From Pseudomonas hunanensis (GTDB taxonomy: Bacteria; Pseudomonadota; Gammaproteobacteria; Pseudomonadales; Pseudomonadaceae): a DNA stretch of 64,000 nt. Below, one piece after another: positions 44,030 to 53,195 of this stretch; the stretch's first letter is position 1, and every line of letters starts with the position of its first letter. The stretch is taken from positions 1 through 64,000 of the forward strand of contig NZ_QJRC01000092.1 of the NCBI RefSeq assembly GCF_013393325.1, read 5' to 3'. A model generated the notes under the pieces. It saw only the letters and a list, made by a program, of their open reading frames with translations, did not search any database and was not told the DNA's origin. The position numbers and the translations under genes were made by a program.

Positions 44030-46491
44030 TGAGGCTGTTGTCGCTGGTATTGATGGCGTTGCTCAGCCATTGGCGGCGCCACCGCGTGCAGTGCTTGAGT
44101 ATCTTCACTGGCCTGTGGCTGGCCACGGCGTTGTGGACCGGGGTGCAGGCGCTGAACAGCCAGGCACGCAGTGACTATGCCCGGGCCAGCGCGGTTTTGG
44201 CCGGGCCGTTGCAGGCGCAATTGCTGCCGCGCACTGGCGAGCGCTTCGACCAGGGGTTGTACGTGCAACTGCGCAGGCTGGGCTGGGCGGTATCACCGGT
44301 GCTGGAAGGGCGCTTGCGCCTGCCGGGCGAGCCGGCGCACAGCGTGCGGCTGATTGGCATCGAGCCATTGAGCCTGTCGCCGGCCAGCAGCATTGCCGGT
44401 GTACAACTGCAGGCATTCGACCTGCAGGCTTTTATCGGCACGCCCGGGCAAGCCTGGGTTGGGCCAGACACCTTGCGTCAGTTGAGCGCAAACCCCGCGC
44501 AGCGGGCCCGCGACAGCGAAGGGCAGTTGCTGCCGCCTTTGGTTTTGCAGCCCGCGTTGGCGCCTGGGGTGATGGTGGTGGACATCGGCCACGCGCAGGC
44601 GTTGCTGCGTGCATCTGGGCAGTTGTCACGCCTGCTGCTGGCCGGGGCACCTGGGCCATTGCCGGCAGATATCGCCCCCTTCCTCGAACTTCAAACACAG
44701 CAGGACGATGGCGGTTTGCAGCGCCTGACCGACAGTTTCCACCTCAACCTGACTGCGCTCGGCCTGCTGGCGTTCATCGTCGGCTTGTTCATCGCCCACG
44801 CCGCCATCGGCCTGGCGCTGGAACAGCGGCGTGGGCTGATCCGCAACTTGCGCGCCAGCGGCATCAGCCTGAAGACCCTGCTGTATGCACTGTTGCTGGA
44901 GTTGGGCCTGTTCGCGGTGCTGGGCGGGCTTGCCGGGATGGCCAGTGGTTATGCCTTGGCCGCGTGGCTGCTGCCCGATGTGGCCGCCAGTTTGCGCGGC
45001 CTGTATGGCGCACAGGTGGCGGGTACGCTGAGCCTGCCCGCGTGGTGGTGGCTGCTGGGCGTGCTGGTGAGTGTATTCGGGGCATTGCTGGCAGGGCTGG
45101 GCAGCGTCATGCGTGCGGCCCGATTGCCGTTGCTGGCGCTGGCGCAACCTCAAGCCTGGCGGCTGGCGCAGGGGCCTTGGCTGAGGCGTCAGGCATTGTT
45201 CGCGGGCTTGCTGCTGTTGCTGGCCTTGGGCTGTGGCGTGTTCGGAGCCAGCCTGCCCAGCGCGTTCGCCATGCTGGCGGGGTTGCTGCTGGCGGCAGCG
45301 CTGCTGTTACCGGGCATGCTCGACCGGGTGCTGGCCTGGCTGGCGCGCCGCTGCCAGCGGCCATTGGCGCAATGGTTCGTTGCCGACAGCCGCCAGCAAC
45401 TGCCGGCCCTGAGCCTGGCGTTGATGGCCCTTTTGCTGGCGCTGGCTGCCAGTGTTGGCGTGGGCAGCATGACCGAGGGTTTTCGCAAGACGTTTGTCGG
45501 TTGGCTTGGCCAGCGCCTGTCCGCCGACCTGTATGTCACCCCACGCGATACAGCCCAAGGCCTGCAGATAGTCGAGTGGCTTGAGCAGCAGCCTGCGGCC
45601 AGTGTGGTGCTGCCCGGCTGGCGCGTGGACATTCAACTACAAGGTTGGCCGGTACAAGTGCAGGGCATTGTCGATCACTCCGTTTATCGAACGCGCTGGC
45701 CACTATTGGAACAGCAGCCACATGCCTGGCAGCGACTGGCCCGCGGGCAGGCTGTAATGCTCAGCGAACAGTTGGCCAGGCGGTTGAAACTGCAACTGGG
45801 CGATAACCTCAAGCTGCCTGCGAACACGTCGCCGGCCTTGCCTGTTGTGGGGATCTATGCCGATTACGGCAACCCCAAGGGGCATGTCCTGGTCAATGCC
45901 GGCTGGTTGCGCGAAAACTGGCCACAGGCAACCCTGACCGGCTTGAGCGTCGACTTGGCCGCTGAACGGGTGCCGGCGCTCAAGGTCGCTCTGCAACGGC
46001 ATTTTGCCCTCGACGACAGCCGCGTGGTCGAGCAGGCGCGCCTGAAGCGCTGGTCGACCGACGTGTTCAACCGCACCTTTGCCGCCACCGCTGCCCTCAA
46101 CAGCCTCACCCTTGGCGTGGCTGGCGTGGCGTTGTTCATCAACCTGTTGACCCTGGGCCAGTCCCGGCTGGGCCAGCTGGCACCGCTATGGGCGCTGGGT
46201 GTGCGGCGTATGCAACTGGTCTGGCTGAGCCTTGGCCAGACACTCATGCTGAGCAGCCTCACCGTGTTGATGGCGATCCCGCTGGGGTTGCTGCTGGCCT
46301 GGTGCCTGGTCGCGGTGGTCAATGTTCAGGCGTTTGGCTGGCGCCTGCCGCTCTATGTCTTTCCCGTGCAGTTGCTGCAACTGGCCATGTTGGGGTTGTT
46401 CACCAGTCTGCTGGCCAGCGCCTGGCCGCTGTGGCAGCTGGCGCGCCGCCAGCCGTGCGAACTGTTGAGGCCATTTGCCGATGAAGCGTAA
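44029..46491 (+). CDS. FtsX-type ABC permease (AttF/AttG fusion-like)
   Basis: An 820-residue inner-membrane protein with two FtsX-like halves. Helix 1 is at the N-terminus, then a large periplasmic domain (about 40-230). A first block of helices follows (ALGLLAFIVGLFIAHAAIG about 240; LLYALLLELGLFAVLGGLAGMASGYAL about 285; WWWLLGVLVSVFGALLAG about 340; and more about 390-430). After a second periplasmic domain (about 480-690), a final block ends the protein (LTLGVAGVALFINLLTLG; LMLSSLTVLMAIPLGLLLAWCLV). The order ATPase-permease-AttH-like lipoprotein resembles the Agrobacterium attEFGH cluster. Confidence 0.88.
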   Translation: MRLLSLVLMALLSHWRRHRVQCLSIFTGLWLATALWTGVQALNSQARSDYARASAVLAGPLQAQLLPRTGERFDQGLYVQLRRLGWAVSPVLEGRLRLPGEPAHSVRLIGIEPLSLSPASSIAGVQLQAFDLQAFIGTPGQAWVGPDTLRQLSANPAQRARDSEGQLLPPLVLQPALAPGVMVVDIGHAQALLRASGQLSRLLLAGAPGPLPADIAPFLELQTQQDDGGLQRLTDSFHLNLTALGLLAFIVGLFIAHAAIGLALEQRRGLIRNLRASGISLKTLLYALLLELGLFAVLGGLAGMASGYALAAWLLPDVAASLRGLYGAQVAGTLSLPAWWWLLGVLVSVFGALLAGLGSVMRAARLPLLALAQPQAWRLAQGPWLRRQALFAGLLLLLALGCGVFGASLPSAFAMLAGLLLAAALLLPGMLDRVLAWLARRCQRPLAQWFVADSRQQLPALSLALMALLLALAASVGVGSMTEGFRKTFVGWLGQRLSADLYVTPRDTAQGLQIVEWLEQQPAASVVLPGWRVDIQLQGWPVQVQGIVDHSVYRTRWPLLEQQPHAWQRLARGQAVMLSEQLARRLKLQLGDNLKLPANTSPALPVVGIYADYGNPKGHVLVNAGWLRENWPQATLTGLSVDLAAERVPALKVALQRHFALDDSRVVEQARLKRWSTDVFNRTFAATAALNSLTLGVAGVALFINLLTLGQSRLGQLAPLWALGVRRMQLVWLSLGQTLMLSSLTVLMAIPLGLLLAWCLVAVVNVQAFGWRLPLYVFPVQLLQLAMLGLFTSLLASAWPLWQLARRQPCELLRPFADEA

Positions 46492-47536
46492 TGCGTGGCT
46501 GTTGCTCAGCGTGTTGTTGTGCGGCTGTGATCAACCAGCACCACAGAGCTATGCCGGGCTTGGGCAGCAGGCCGGCGAATTCAGCCAGGTGACCCGCGAC
46601 CATCGGCTGGCATTTCCACAGGACCACGGTCCACACGATGGTTTTCGTATCGAGTGGTGGTATGTCACCGCCAACCTGAAGGACGCCCAAGGCCGTGACT
46701 GGGGCGCCCAGTGGACGCTGTTCCGCTCGGCCCTGCGCCCAGGCCCGGAGACCACCGACTGGAACAGCCCGAACCTGTGGATGGGGCACGCGGCCTTGAC
46801 CGGTCCGGGCGGCCACCAGTCTGGCGAAACCCTGGCGCGCGGCGGTATCGGCCAGGCCGGAGTGCAGGCCCAGCCGTTCCGAGCGTGGATCGATGACTGG
46901 TCGTTGCAGGGCAGGGGCAGTATCGAAAACCTGCAGATGGTCGCCGGTGGCGATGGTTTTCGCTATGACTTGCAGTTGCACAGCGATCACCCTCTGGTGC
47001 TGCACGGGGAGCAAGGTTACAGCGAGAAATCTGGCAAGGGGCAGGCTTCGTACTATTACAGCCAGCCTTTCTACCAAGTGCAGGGGCACATTCAGCGTGG
47101 CAGCCAGTGCATCGCGGTCACTGGGCAGGCCTGGCTGGACCGGGAATGGAGCAGCCAACCGCTGGCGTCAGGGCAAACGGGCTGGGACTGGTTTTCGCTG
47201 CACCTGGACAGTGGTGCCAAGCTGATGCTGTTTCAGGTACGCGAGGCGCGGGGGGACGCGTACCGCGCTGGGACCTGGGTTGGGCCGCAGGGTGAGGTGG
47301 TGGCGCTGGACGCAGCGCAGATTCAGCTGCAGGCGCAAGCCTGGTCTGCGCAGAAAAACGGCAAAAAGGTGCCGACACGGTGGCGGGTGCAGGTGCCTGG
47401 GCATGGAGTGGATGTGCAGGTTGATGCCGTGGAGCCGCAGGCGTGGATGCAGACGCGATTCCCTTACTGGGAAGGGCCGGTGCGGTTGAGCGGGAGCGCG
47501 GGTGGGCGCGGGTATCTGGAGATGACTGGATATTAG
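46481..47536 (+). CDS. AttH/CrtC-like lipoprotein
   Basis: A 351-residue exported protein. The N-terminus MKRNAWLLLSVLLCGCDQPAP has a lipobox-like LCGC, so lipid anchoring is likely. The rest matches the AttH/CrtC (carotenoid 1,2-hydratase-like, lipocalin-type) family: FPQDHGPHDGFRIEWWYVTANLKDAQGRDWGAQWTLF, then SQPFYQVQGHIQ, GQAWLDREWSSQPL and GWDWFSLHLDSG. It overlaps the permease gene by 11 nt. It probably binds a hydrophobic ligand at the outer face of the exporter. The substrate is unknown. Confidence 0.87.
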   Translation: MKRNAWLLLSVLLCGCDQPAPQSYAGLGQQAGEFSQVTRDHRLAFPQDHGPHDGFRIEWWYVTANLKDAQGRDWGAQWTLFRSALRPGPETTDWNSPNLWMGHAALTGPGGHQSGETLARGGIGQAGVQAQPFRAWIDDWSLQGRGSIENLQMVAGGDGFRYDLQLHSDHPLVLHGEQGYSEKSGKGQASYYYSQPFYQVQGHIQRGSQCIAVTGQAWLDREWSSQPLASGQTGWDWFSLHLDSGAKLMLFQVREARGDAYRAGTWVGPQGEVVALDAAQIQLQAQAWSAQKNGKKVPTRWRVQVPGHGVDVQVDAVEPQAWMQTRFPYWEGPVRLSGSAGGRGYLEMTGY

Positions 47537-47557
47537 TCAGTCTGGTCATGACGCGGT

Positions 47558-47681
47558 CCCTTGTAGGAGCGGCCTTGTGTCGCGATAGGGCCGCAAAGCG
47601 GCCCCAACAATGTTGGGGCGATTCGAAGATCCTGGGGGGGCTTCGCACCCCGATCGCGACACAAGGCCGCTCCTACAAGGG
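47558..47681. repeat. REP-type long inverted repeat
   Basis: Perfect 28-bp arms (47558-47585 and 47654-47681; CCCTTGTAGGAGCGGCCTTG...). Inside are smaller hairpins, among them CCCCAACA-A-TGTTGGGG. It is the same family as 17781-17894 and sits between convergent genes. Confidence 0.85.
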
Positions 47682-47696
47682 GCCACGCCAGCCTGT

Positions 47697-48443
47697 TCAA
47701 TCCTTGATGAGTGCGCGCAGCACAGCTCGTGCATCTTCGCTGCGCAAGCACTCGATGAACAACCGGCTTTCCCGCGCCACTGTGTCTTCAAGCTCCGCTC
47801 GCTGGCTGTCCTTGAGCAACCGCTTGCTGATGCGCAATGCCGCCTGCGGATAGCCTTGCAGCTGCCGCGCCAGGGTGCGGGCAGCCGCCAGGCACTGCGC
47901 GCCGTCTTCATGCAGTTCATTGGCCAGCCCCCAGGCCACCATCTGTTCGCCATCGAGCAACGCGTTGGCCAGCAGCAAGCGCGCCGCACGGGCCTGGCCA
48001 AGCAAACGCGGCAGCAACAGGCTGGAGCCGAACTCCGGGCACACACCCAATGGCGCGAAGGGCATGCGCAGTTTGGTCGAGCGGCTGACCAGCACCTGGT
48101 CGCAATGCAGCAACAGGGTGGCCCCGATGCCGATCGCCGCGCCACTGACCGCTGCGATCAGCGGCTTGTCCAGCCCCATGACTACCCGCATTAGGCGGAA
48201 CACCGGGCTGTCCAGGTCGCTGGGCGGGTTGTCGAGGAAGTCGCGCAGGTCGTTGCCAGCGCTGAAGCAGTGCGGCCCACCGGTGATGATGATGGCGTCG
48301 ACATCAGGGTTTTCACCCGCCGCCAGCAGCAGGTCGCCCAGCTGTTGGTACATGGCGGTGTTCAGGGCATTGAGCTTGTCGGGGCGGTTGAAGGCCAGGG
48401 TCAGCAGCCCTTGGTCCAGGTCGCGTGTGATCAGGTCGTTCAT
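47697..48443 (-). CDS. Enoyl-CoA hydratase/isomerase
   Basis: A 248-residue crotonase-family protein. The oxyanion-hole segments are HCFSAGNDLRDFL (about 62-74) and KPLIAAVSGAAIGIGATLLLHCD (about 92-114). The second catalytic glutamate of classical hydratases (GVCPEFGSSLLLPRLLG, about 131) is present as Glu in PEFG. It could hydrate enoyl-CoA or isomerise it; the fatty or aromatic acid served is unknown. The start MNDLITRDLDQGLL is by homology. Divergent from a TetR gene with a 99-bp gap, which likely controls it. Confidence 0.88.
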   Translation of the reverse strand: MNDLITRDLDQGLLTLAFNRPDKLNALNTAMYQQLGDLLLAAGENPDVDAIIITGGPHCFSAGNDLRDFLDNPPSDLDSPVFRLMRVVMGLDKPLIAAVSGAAIGIGATLLLHCDQVLVSRSTKLRMPFAPLGVCPEFGSSLLLPRLLGQARAARLLLANALLDGEQMVAWGLANELHEDGAQCLAAARTLARQLQGYPQAALRISKRLLKDSQRAELEDTVARESRLFIECLRSEDARAVLRALIKD

Positions 48444-48542
48444 GGCAGCCGCTTTTATTGTTGTGGGCAGGTGCAAGGGTTTATCACGCTGTCCGGCTTG
48501 TTGTACAGTCGTTCAGTCCAGCCCCTAACCCGAGACCCACCG

Positions 48543-49187
48543 ATGACTCAGGAAGCCCGCTACCACCGCATGCTGCCGGAACTGCGCAAAGCCAACCTGG
48601 TCGAGGCGACCTTGGTGTGCCTCAAGCGCCATGGCTTTCAGGGGGCGTCGATCCGCAAGATCTCGGCTGAAGCCGGGGTTTCGGTGGGGTTGATCAGCCA
48701 TCATTACGCCGGCAAGGACGAACTGGTGGCCGAGGCCTACATGGCCGTTACCGGCCGGGTGATGGGCCTGCTGCGCGAGGCCATGGCCCAGGCTGCGCCC
48801 AATGCCCGCGAGCGGCTGTCGGCGTTCTTCCGCGCCTCGTTCTGCGCCGAGCTGCTCGACCCGCAATTGCTCGATGCCTGGCTGGCTTTCTGGGGCGCGG
48901 TGAAGACCGCCGACGCCATCAACCAGGTACACGACCACTCTTACGGCGAGTACCGCAACGAGCTCAGCCGGCTGCTGGCCAAACTGGCCGAGGAAGAGGG
49001 CTGGCAGGGTTTCGATGCCGACCTGGCGGCCATCAGCCTGAGCGCCTTGCTCGATGGCCTGTGGCTGGAGTCGGGGCTCAACCCCGGCACCTTCACCCCC
49101 GAGCAGGGCGTGGTCATCTGCGAGGCCTGGGTCGATGGCTTGCAGGCCGGTGGTCGGCGGCGCTTCAGCCTGCCCGAGGGCTGTTGA
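48543..49187 (+). CDS. TetR-family regulator (BetI-like)
   Basis: A 214-residue repressor. FQGASIRKISAEAGVSVGLISHHYAGKDELVAEAYMAV (about 33-70) is a BetI-type helix-turn-helix, and LLDPQLLDAWLAFWGAVKT (about 102-120) is the BetI C-terminal core. The start is ATG 48543 (MTQEARYHRML), preceded by CGAGACCCACCG. BetI proper controls betaine genes, but this locus lacks bet genes; here it is divergent from an enoyl-CoA hydratase gene and is probably its repressor. Confidence 0.88.
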   Translation: MTQEARYHRMLPELRKANLVEATLVCLKRHGFQGASIRKISAEAGVSVGLISHHYAGKDELVAEAYMAVTGRVMGLLREAMAQAAPNARERLSAFFRASFCAELLDPQLLDAWLAFWGAVKTADAINQVHDHSYGEYRNELSRLLAKLAEEEGWQGFDADLAAISLSALLDGLWLESGLNPGTFTPEQGVVICEAWVDGLQAGGRRRFSLPEGC

Positions 49188-49260
49188 TCGCCCGTTCAGT
49201 AACGAGTACGCTGCTGTCGCGAGTGTGTAGAACAACACCAATAAAAAGAGACGACACGCA

Positions 49261-49977
49261 ATGACGCCTCGGGTATTGATCGTCGATGACGATCCGCTTA
49301 TTCGTGACTTGCTGCAGGCCTATCTGTCCCAGGAAGGCTACGACGTGCACTGCGCCGACACGGCGGAAAAGGCCGAAGCCCTGCTCGGCAGCCAGGATGT
49401 CGACCTGGTGCTGCTGGACATCCGCCTGCCTGGCAAGGACGGCCTCACCCTGACCCGCGAGCTACGGGTGCGCTCGGAGGTCGGCATCATCCTCATCACC
49501 GGGCGCAATGACGACATCGACCGCATCGTCGGCCTGGAATGCGGCGCCGACGATTATGTCATCAAACCGCTCAACCCCCGCGAGCTGGTGTCCCGTGCCA
49601 AAAACCTGATCCGCCGCGTGCGCCATGCCCGCGAGGTACACCCGGCCCCGGCCTGCGCGCAATCGCTGAAGCAGTTCGCCGACTGGGCGCTGGACACCGA
49701 TCGCCGTCGCCTGATCGACGCCCGTGGCGGGCAAACCCTGCTGACCCACGGCGAGTTTCAACTGCTCAGCGTGTTTCTGCGCAACAGCGGCCACACCCTT
49801 AGCCGCGACCAGCTGATGGACCAGATTCGCAACCGCGAGTGGGTGCCCAACGACCGCTCCATCGATGTGCTGGTCGGGCGCCTGCGCCGCAAGCTGCATG
49901 ACGATCCGGCCGAGCCACAGCTGATCATCACCATCCACGGCACCGGCTACCTGTTCACCGCCAGTGTGGCGGCATGA
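49261..49977 (+). CDS. aruR: OmpR-family response regulator, AruR-like
   Basis: A 238-residue regulator. Receiver: VLIVDDDPLIRD, phospho-acceptor Asp in LVLLDIRLPGKDG (about 53), and Lys in YVIKPLNPREL. The C-terminal winged helix reads LLTHGEFQLLSVFLRNSGHTLSRDQLMDQIRNREW and RSIDVLVGRLRRKL. It overlaps the next gene by 4 nt (ATGA). In P. aeruginosa AruRS controls the arginine transaminase genes that neighbour it, and the same gene order (regulator, kinase, permease, enoyl-CoA hydratase, acyl-CoA dehydrogenase, aruI, aruH) is seen here. Confidence 0.85.
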   Translation: MTPRVLIVDDDPLIRDLLQAYLSQEGYDVHCADTAEKAEALLGSQDVDLVLLDIRLPGKDGLTLTRELRVRSEVGIILITGRNDDIDRIVGLECGADDYVIKPLNPRELVSRAKNLIRRVRHAREVHPAPACAQSLKQFADWALDTDRRRLIDARGGQTLLTHGEFQLLSVFLRNSGHTLSRDQLMDQIRNREWVPNDRSIDVLVGRLRRKLHDDPAEPQLIITIHGTGYLFTASVAA

Positions 49978-50750
49978 GCCACTGCGCCTGGCTGTCGGCA
50001 CTTGCGCTGTGTGTTGCGCAGGCCAATGCCAGCGAGCCGGTGCGGTATTGCGACTACCCGGTGTACCCACCCATTTCCTGGAGCGATGGCCACCAAGTGC
50101 GTGGGCTTGCCCCAACCGTGGTGCGTGAGCTGTTCGCACGCCTGGGCTACCCGGTGCAAACCGTGGTACTGGGCAACTGGAAGCGCTGCCTGCTGGACGC
50201 CGCCGCCGGGCGGGTGGACGTGGTGCTGGCCTACAACAGCGACCAGCGCGACCAGCGCATGCGTTTTTCCACGGTGCCGGTGTTGCGCGAGGAAGTGGCT
50301 GTGTTCTACAACCGCAAGCGGCCGGTGCAGTTCCAGCAACTGGAGGACCTGGCCGGCTACCGTGGCGGCCTGTTATACGGTGAAAGCTACGGCGCTGAGT
50401 TCGACCGCTTCGTCGCCCGCCACCAGAACATCGAGCGGGTGTCGTCCAGCCAGCAGAACTTTGGCAAGCTGATCCGCGGCCGCATCGACTACGTGATCCA
50501 GGAGCGGCGTACTGGCCAACTGTTCATCGAACACTTGCCCGGCGCGCAGGACATCCGCGTGCTGCCCACTGCACTGAGCGTGGACTATCTGCGTGTAGCC
50601 GTGTCGCGGCAATCCCCCCTGAGCCAGCACATGGATGAAATCGACGAGCAGCTGCAGCGCATGAACCGGGCTGGCGAGATCGAGCGCTGGCTGGAGCAAA
50701 GCGAAGTCACCTACCGCGACATGATCAAGCTGCCGGCGGATGCCCGATGA
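49974..50750 (+). CDS. Periplasmic amino-acid-binding-like sensor protein
   Basis: A 258-residue SBP_bac_3-type protein. The signal peptide is CAWLSALALCVAQANA. The body (VRYCDYPVYPPISWSDGHQVRGLAPTVVRELFARLGYPVQTV, then RMRFSTVPVLREEVAVFYNRK) is a periplasmic type II binding fold. No ABC permease or ATPase is nearby. It overlaps both aruR and the kinase gene by 4 nt, so it is made in step with the two-component system and is probably a ligand-binding co-sensor for the kinase. The ligand may be arginine or another amino acid, by context only. Confidence 0.85.
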   Translation: MSHCAWLSALALCVAQANASEPVRYCDYPVYPPISWSDGHQVRGLAPTVVRELFARLGYPVQTVVLGNWKRCLLDAAAGRVDVVLAYNSDQRDQRMRFSTVPVLREEVAVFYNRKRPVQFQQLEDLAGYRGGLLYGESYGAEFDRFVARHQNIERVSSSQQNFGKLIRGRIDYVIQERRTGQLFIEHLPGAQDIRVLPTALSVDYLRVAVSRQSPLSQHMDEIDEQLQRMNRAGEIERWLEQSEVTYRDMIKLPADAR

Positions 50751-52999
50751 TACGCCTGCGCACCGACGGCCTGCTGCGTCGCCTGCTGCTGTTCATCCTG
50801 CTGTTCAGCCTGTGCTTCACCGTGCTGGCCAGTGGCGTGCAGCTGTACATCGAGTACCGCCGCGAAATGCGTGACATAGACGCACGCATGGCGTTGATCC
50901 GCGCCGGCTACCTGGCCAGCCTGGAGCGTAGCCTGTGGGACCTGGACGAGGCGCAGCTGGATGTGCAACTGCGCGGCCTGGTGGACTTTTCCGATGTGGC
51001 GCGGGTGCGCCTGGTCAGTGATGATTTCCAGTTGTTGCGCGGTGAGGCCGAAGCCACAGGGCCGCTGCGCATCGAGCGCTTCCCCCTTGATTATCAGCCA
51101 CCCTCGGGGCCGCCCAGGCACCTGGGCGAGCTGGAAGTCAGCATCGACCTGGGGGCTGTGCACCGCCGGTTGTACGCCACAGGCCTTGCCAGCCTGCTGT
51201 GGATGGGCGTGTTTCTGTGCGGCCTGGCAGTGGCACTGTCGGGGCTGTTCTACCGCCTGGTCACCCGCCACCTGCAAGTGATGGCCGAATTTGCCCGTCG
51301 TATTGGCGCCGGCCAGTGGCAGGAGCCGTTGCGCCTGGGGCGCCGACGTTCAGCGCGCCCCGATGAGATCGACACGGTGGCCAATGCCCTGGACGATATG
51401 CGCCGCGCCATCCTCAGCGATATCGAGCGCCGTGAGCGCGACCGCCTGGAGCTGCAGGGCAAGCGCGACGAATTGCAGGCCATGGTCGAGCGGCGTACGG
51501 CCAGCCTGGCCCGCGCCAAGGACGAGGCCGAGGCTGCCAACCTGGCCAAGTCACGCTTCCTGGCGACCATGAGCCATGAACTGCGCACGCCGCTCAACGG
51601 CATTCTGGGCATGGCCGAACTGCTGCGCGGCGGGCGCCTGGAGGCGGCCGACCGCCAGCGTGTCGAGGCCTTGTACAAAGCCGGCGAGGGCCTGCTGGCG
51701 ATTCTCAACGAGGTGCTGTATTTCGCCCGGCTCGAAGAAGGCGAAAGCCGCGCCGAGCTGGTAGGTTTTTCCTTGCGCCAGTTGTGCCAGGAAGTGCTGG
51801 CGTTGCTCGAACCCATGGCCATGGAAAACGCCGACACCCTGCAACTGCATGTCGATGAGCAGTTGGCCGCGCACCAGCACGGCGCCGAGCAATACCTGCG
51901 CCAGGTGCTGAGCAACCTGCTGGCCAATGCCATCAAGTTCACCGAGCACGGCCAGGTACAGCTTACGGTGCAGGTGCTGGCCAGCAACGAACGCTCGCAG
52001 CGCCTGCGGTTGTCGGTCAGTGACAATGGCATCGGCATCGAGCCCGCCGTACAGGCGAAGATCTTCGACCGCTTCGTCCAGGCCAGCGAAACAGTGGCGC
52101 GTCGCTATGGCGGCACTGGCCTGGGCCTGGCGATCTGCAAGCACCTGGTGGAAAAACTGGGCGGCAGCATCGGCCTGGACAGTGTGCAAGGGCAGGGCAG
52201 TTGCTTCTGGTTCGAGCTCGACATGGCGCGCGGGCAGCCCGTGCCTGCGGGCTCACCTGCCCCTTTGTCCTTGCTCAGCCTGGATATCCTGGTGGTCGAG
52301 GACGTTGCGCTGAACCGCGAGGTGGCGGGTGGCCTGCTGCTGCGCGATGGCCACCGGGTGAGCTTTGCCGAAGACGCCGGGCAAGCCCTGCAGGCGTGTG
52401 CGCAGCGGCGCTTCGATCTGGTCTTGCTTGACGTGCACTTGCCGGGCATGAGCGGGGTGGAGTTGTGCCGACAGCTGCGTGCCTCGCCTGGCCCGAACCG
52501 CCACAGTCGGATCCTGGCACTGACGGCTGGCGTGCAGCCGGGGCAGGTATCGGGCTACCTGGATGCTGGCATGCAAGGGGTACTGGCCAAGCCCTTGCGG
52601 CTGGACAACCTGCGCGAGGCGCTGGCCGAAGTAGCCTGCGGCGAAGTGACCAGCGCTGACGCAGACATGGACTGGTCACTGCTGGACACCCACCGCTCGC
52701 TGCTGGGCAAACAGAAGCTGCAAGGCCTGTTGAAGGTGCTGCGCCAATCACTGGAGCAGCATGCCACGGCGCTGGCCGAGGCGCTGCCGGCCCAGGACTT
52801 CACCGAAGTGCTGCACCTGGCCCATCGCCTGGCCGGTAGCTGCGATTCCTTGGGGTTCGCCGGGCTGGCAGCGCTGTTGCATCGCCTGGAAGAGGCGGCC
52901 CGGCAGCAGGACATCGAGGCGATGCAAACCCTCGACGGGCCGCTGGCCACCCAGCTAAGTCAGGCCCGCGCCACGCTGGAACAGCTGATCCAGAGCTGA
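50747..52999 (+). CDS. aruS: Hybrid histidine kinase, AruS-like
   Basis: A 750-residue membrane sensor. Two helices (about 11-33 and 145-168) enclose a ~110-residue periplasmic loop. A HAMP-like stretch (about 165-230) is followed by a HisKA domain with the His in [11 protein letters not shown] (about 279), and HATPase motifs [17 protein letters not shown] and [10 protein letters not shown] receiver has [11 protein letters not shown] (Asp about 564) and LAKPLR. A C-terminal Hpt domain carries [13 protein letters not shown] (His about 693). It should pass phosphate through REC and Hpt to the coupled AruR-like regulator. Named by synteny with P. aeruginosa aruS. Confidence 0.87.
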   Translation: MIRLRTDGLLRRLLLFILLFSLCFTVLASGVQLYIEYRREMRDIDARMALIRAGYLASLERSLWDLDEAQLDVQLRGLVDFSDVARVRLVSDDFQLLRGEAEATGPLRIERFPLDYQPPSGPPRHLGELEVSIDLGAVHRRLYATGLASLLWMGVFLCGLAVALSGLFYRLVTRHLQVMAEFARRIGAGQWQEPLRLGRRRSARPDEIDTVANALDDMRRAILSDIERRERDRLELQGKRDELQAMVERRTASLARAKDEAEAANLAKSRFLATMSHELRTPLNGILGMAELLRGGRLEAADRQRVEALYKAGEGLLAILNEVLYFARLEEGESRAELVGFSLRQLCQEVLALLEPMAMENADTLQLHVDEQLAAHQHGAEQYLRQVLSNLLANAIKFTEHGQVQLTVQVLASNERSQRLRLSVSDNGIGIEPAVQAKIFDRFVQASETVARRYGGTGLGLAICKHLVEKLGGSIGLDSVQGQGSCFWFELDMARGQPVPAGSPAPLSLLSLDILVVEDVALNREVAGGLLLRDGHRVSFAEDAGQALQACAQRRFDLVLLDVHLPGMSGVELCRQLRASPGPNRHSRILALTAGVQPGQVSGYLDAGMQGVLAKPLRLDNLREALAEVACGEVTSADADMDWSLLDTHRSLLGKQKLQGLLKVLRQSLEQHATALAEALPAQDFTEVLHLAHRLAGSCDSLGFAGLAALLHRLEEAARQQDIEAMQTLDGPLATQLSQARATLEQLIQS

Positions 53000-53011
53000 C
53001 GTACAAAAAAC

Positions 53012-53060
53012 TTACGACTTTTTACATCTTCGATCCGTTCGTACAACGGCACCTTACATC
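53012..53060. promoter_or_regulatory. TTAC direct repeats, candidate AruR site
   Basis: TTACGAC (53012) and TTACATC (53022) are exactly 10 bp apart, and a third copy TTACATC starts at 53054. OmpR-family regulators bind direct repeats with about 10-bp spacing. They lie 136-184 bp before the permease start, just past the kinase gene. Confidence 0.4.
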
Positions 53061-53195
53061 CGTTTCCAATAATCCATGGCAACCGTGTTGCACGCGGTCC
53101 ATGAGGCTTATTGGAGACAAGAATAATGACATGCCGTAGCGCTCAGCCCCTCCTTCGCACCGCCCCACGTGCCTGCCGCAATGGCGAGGTGCGCC

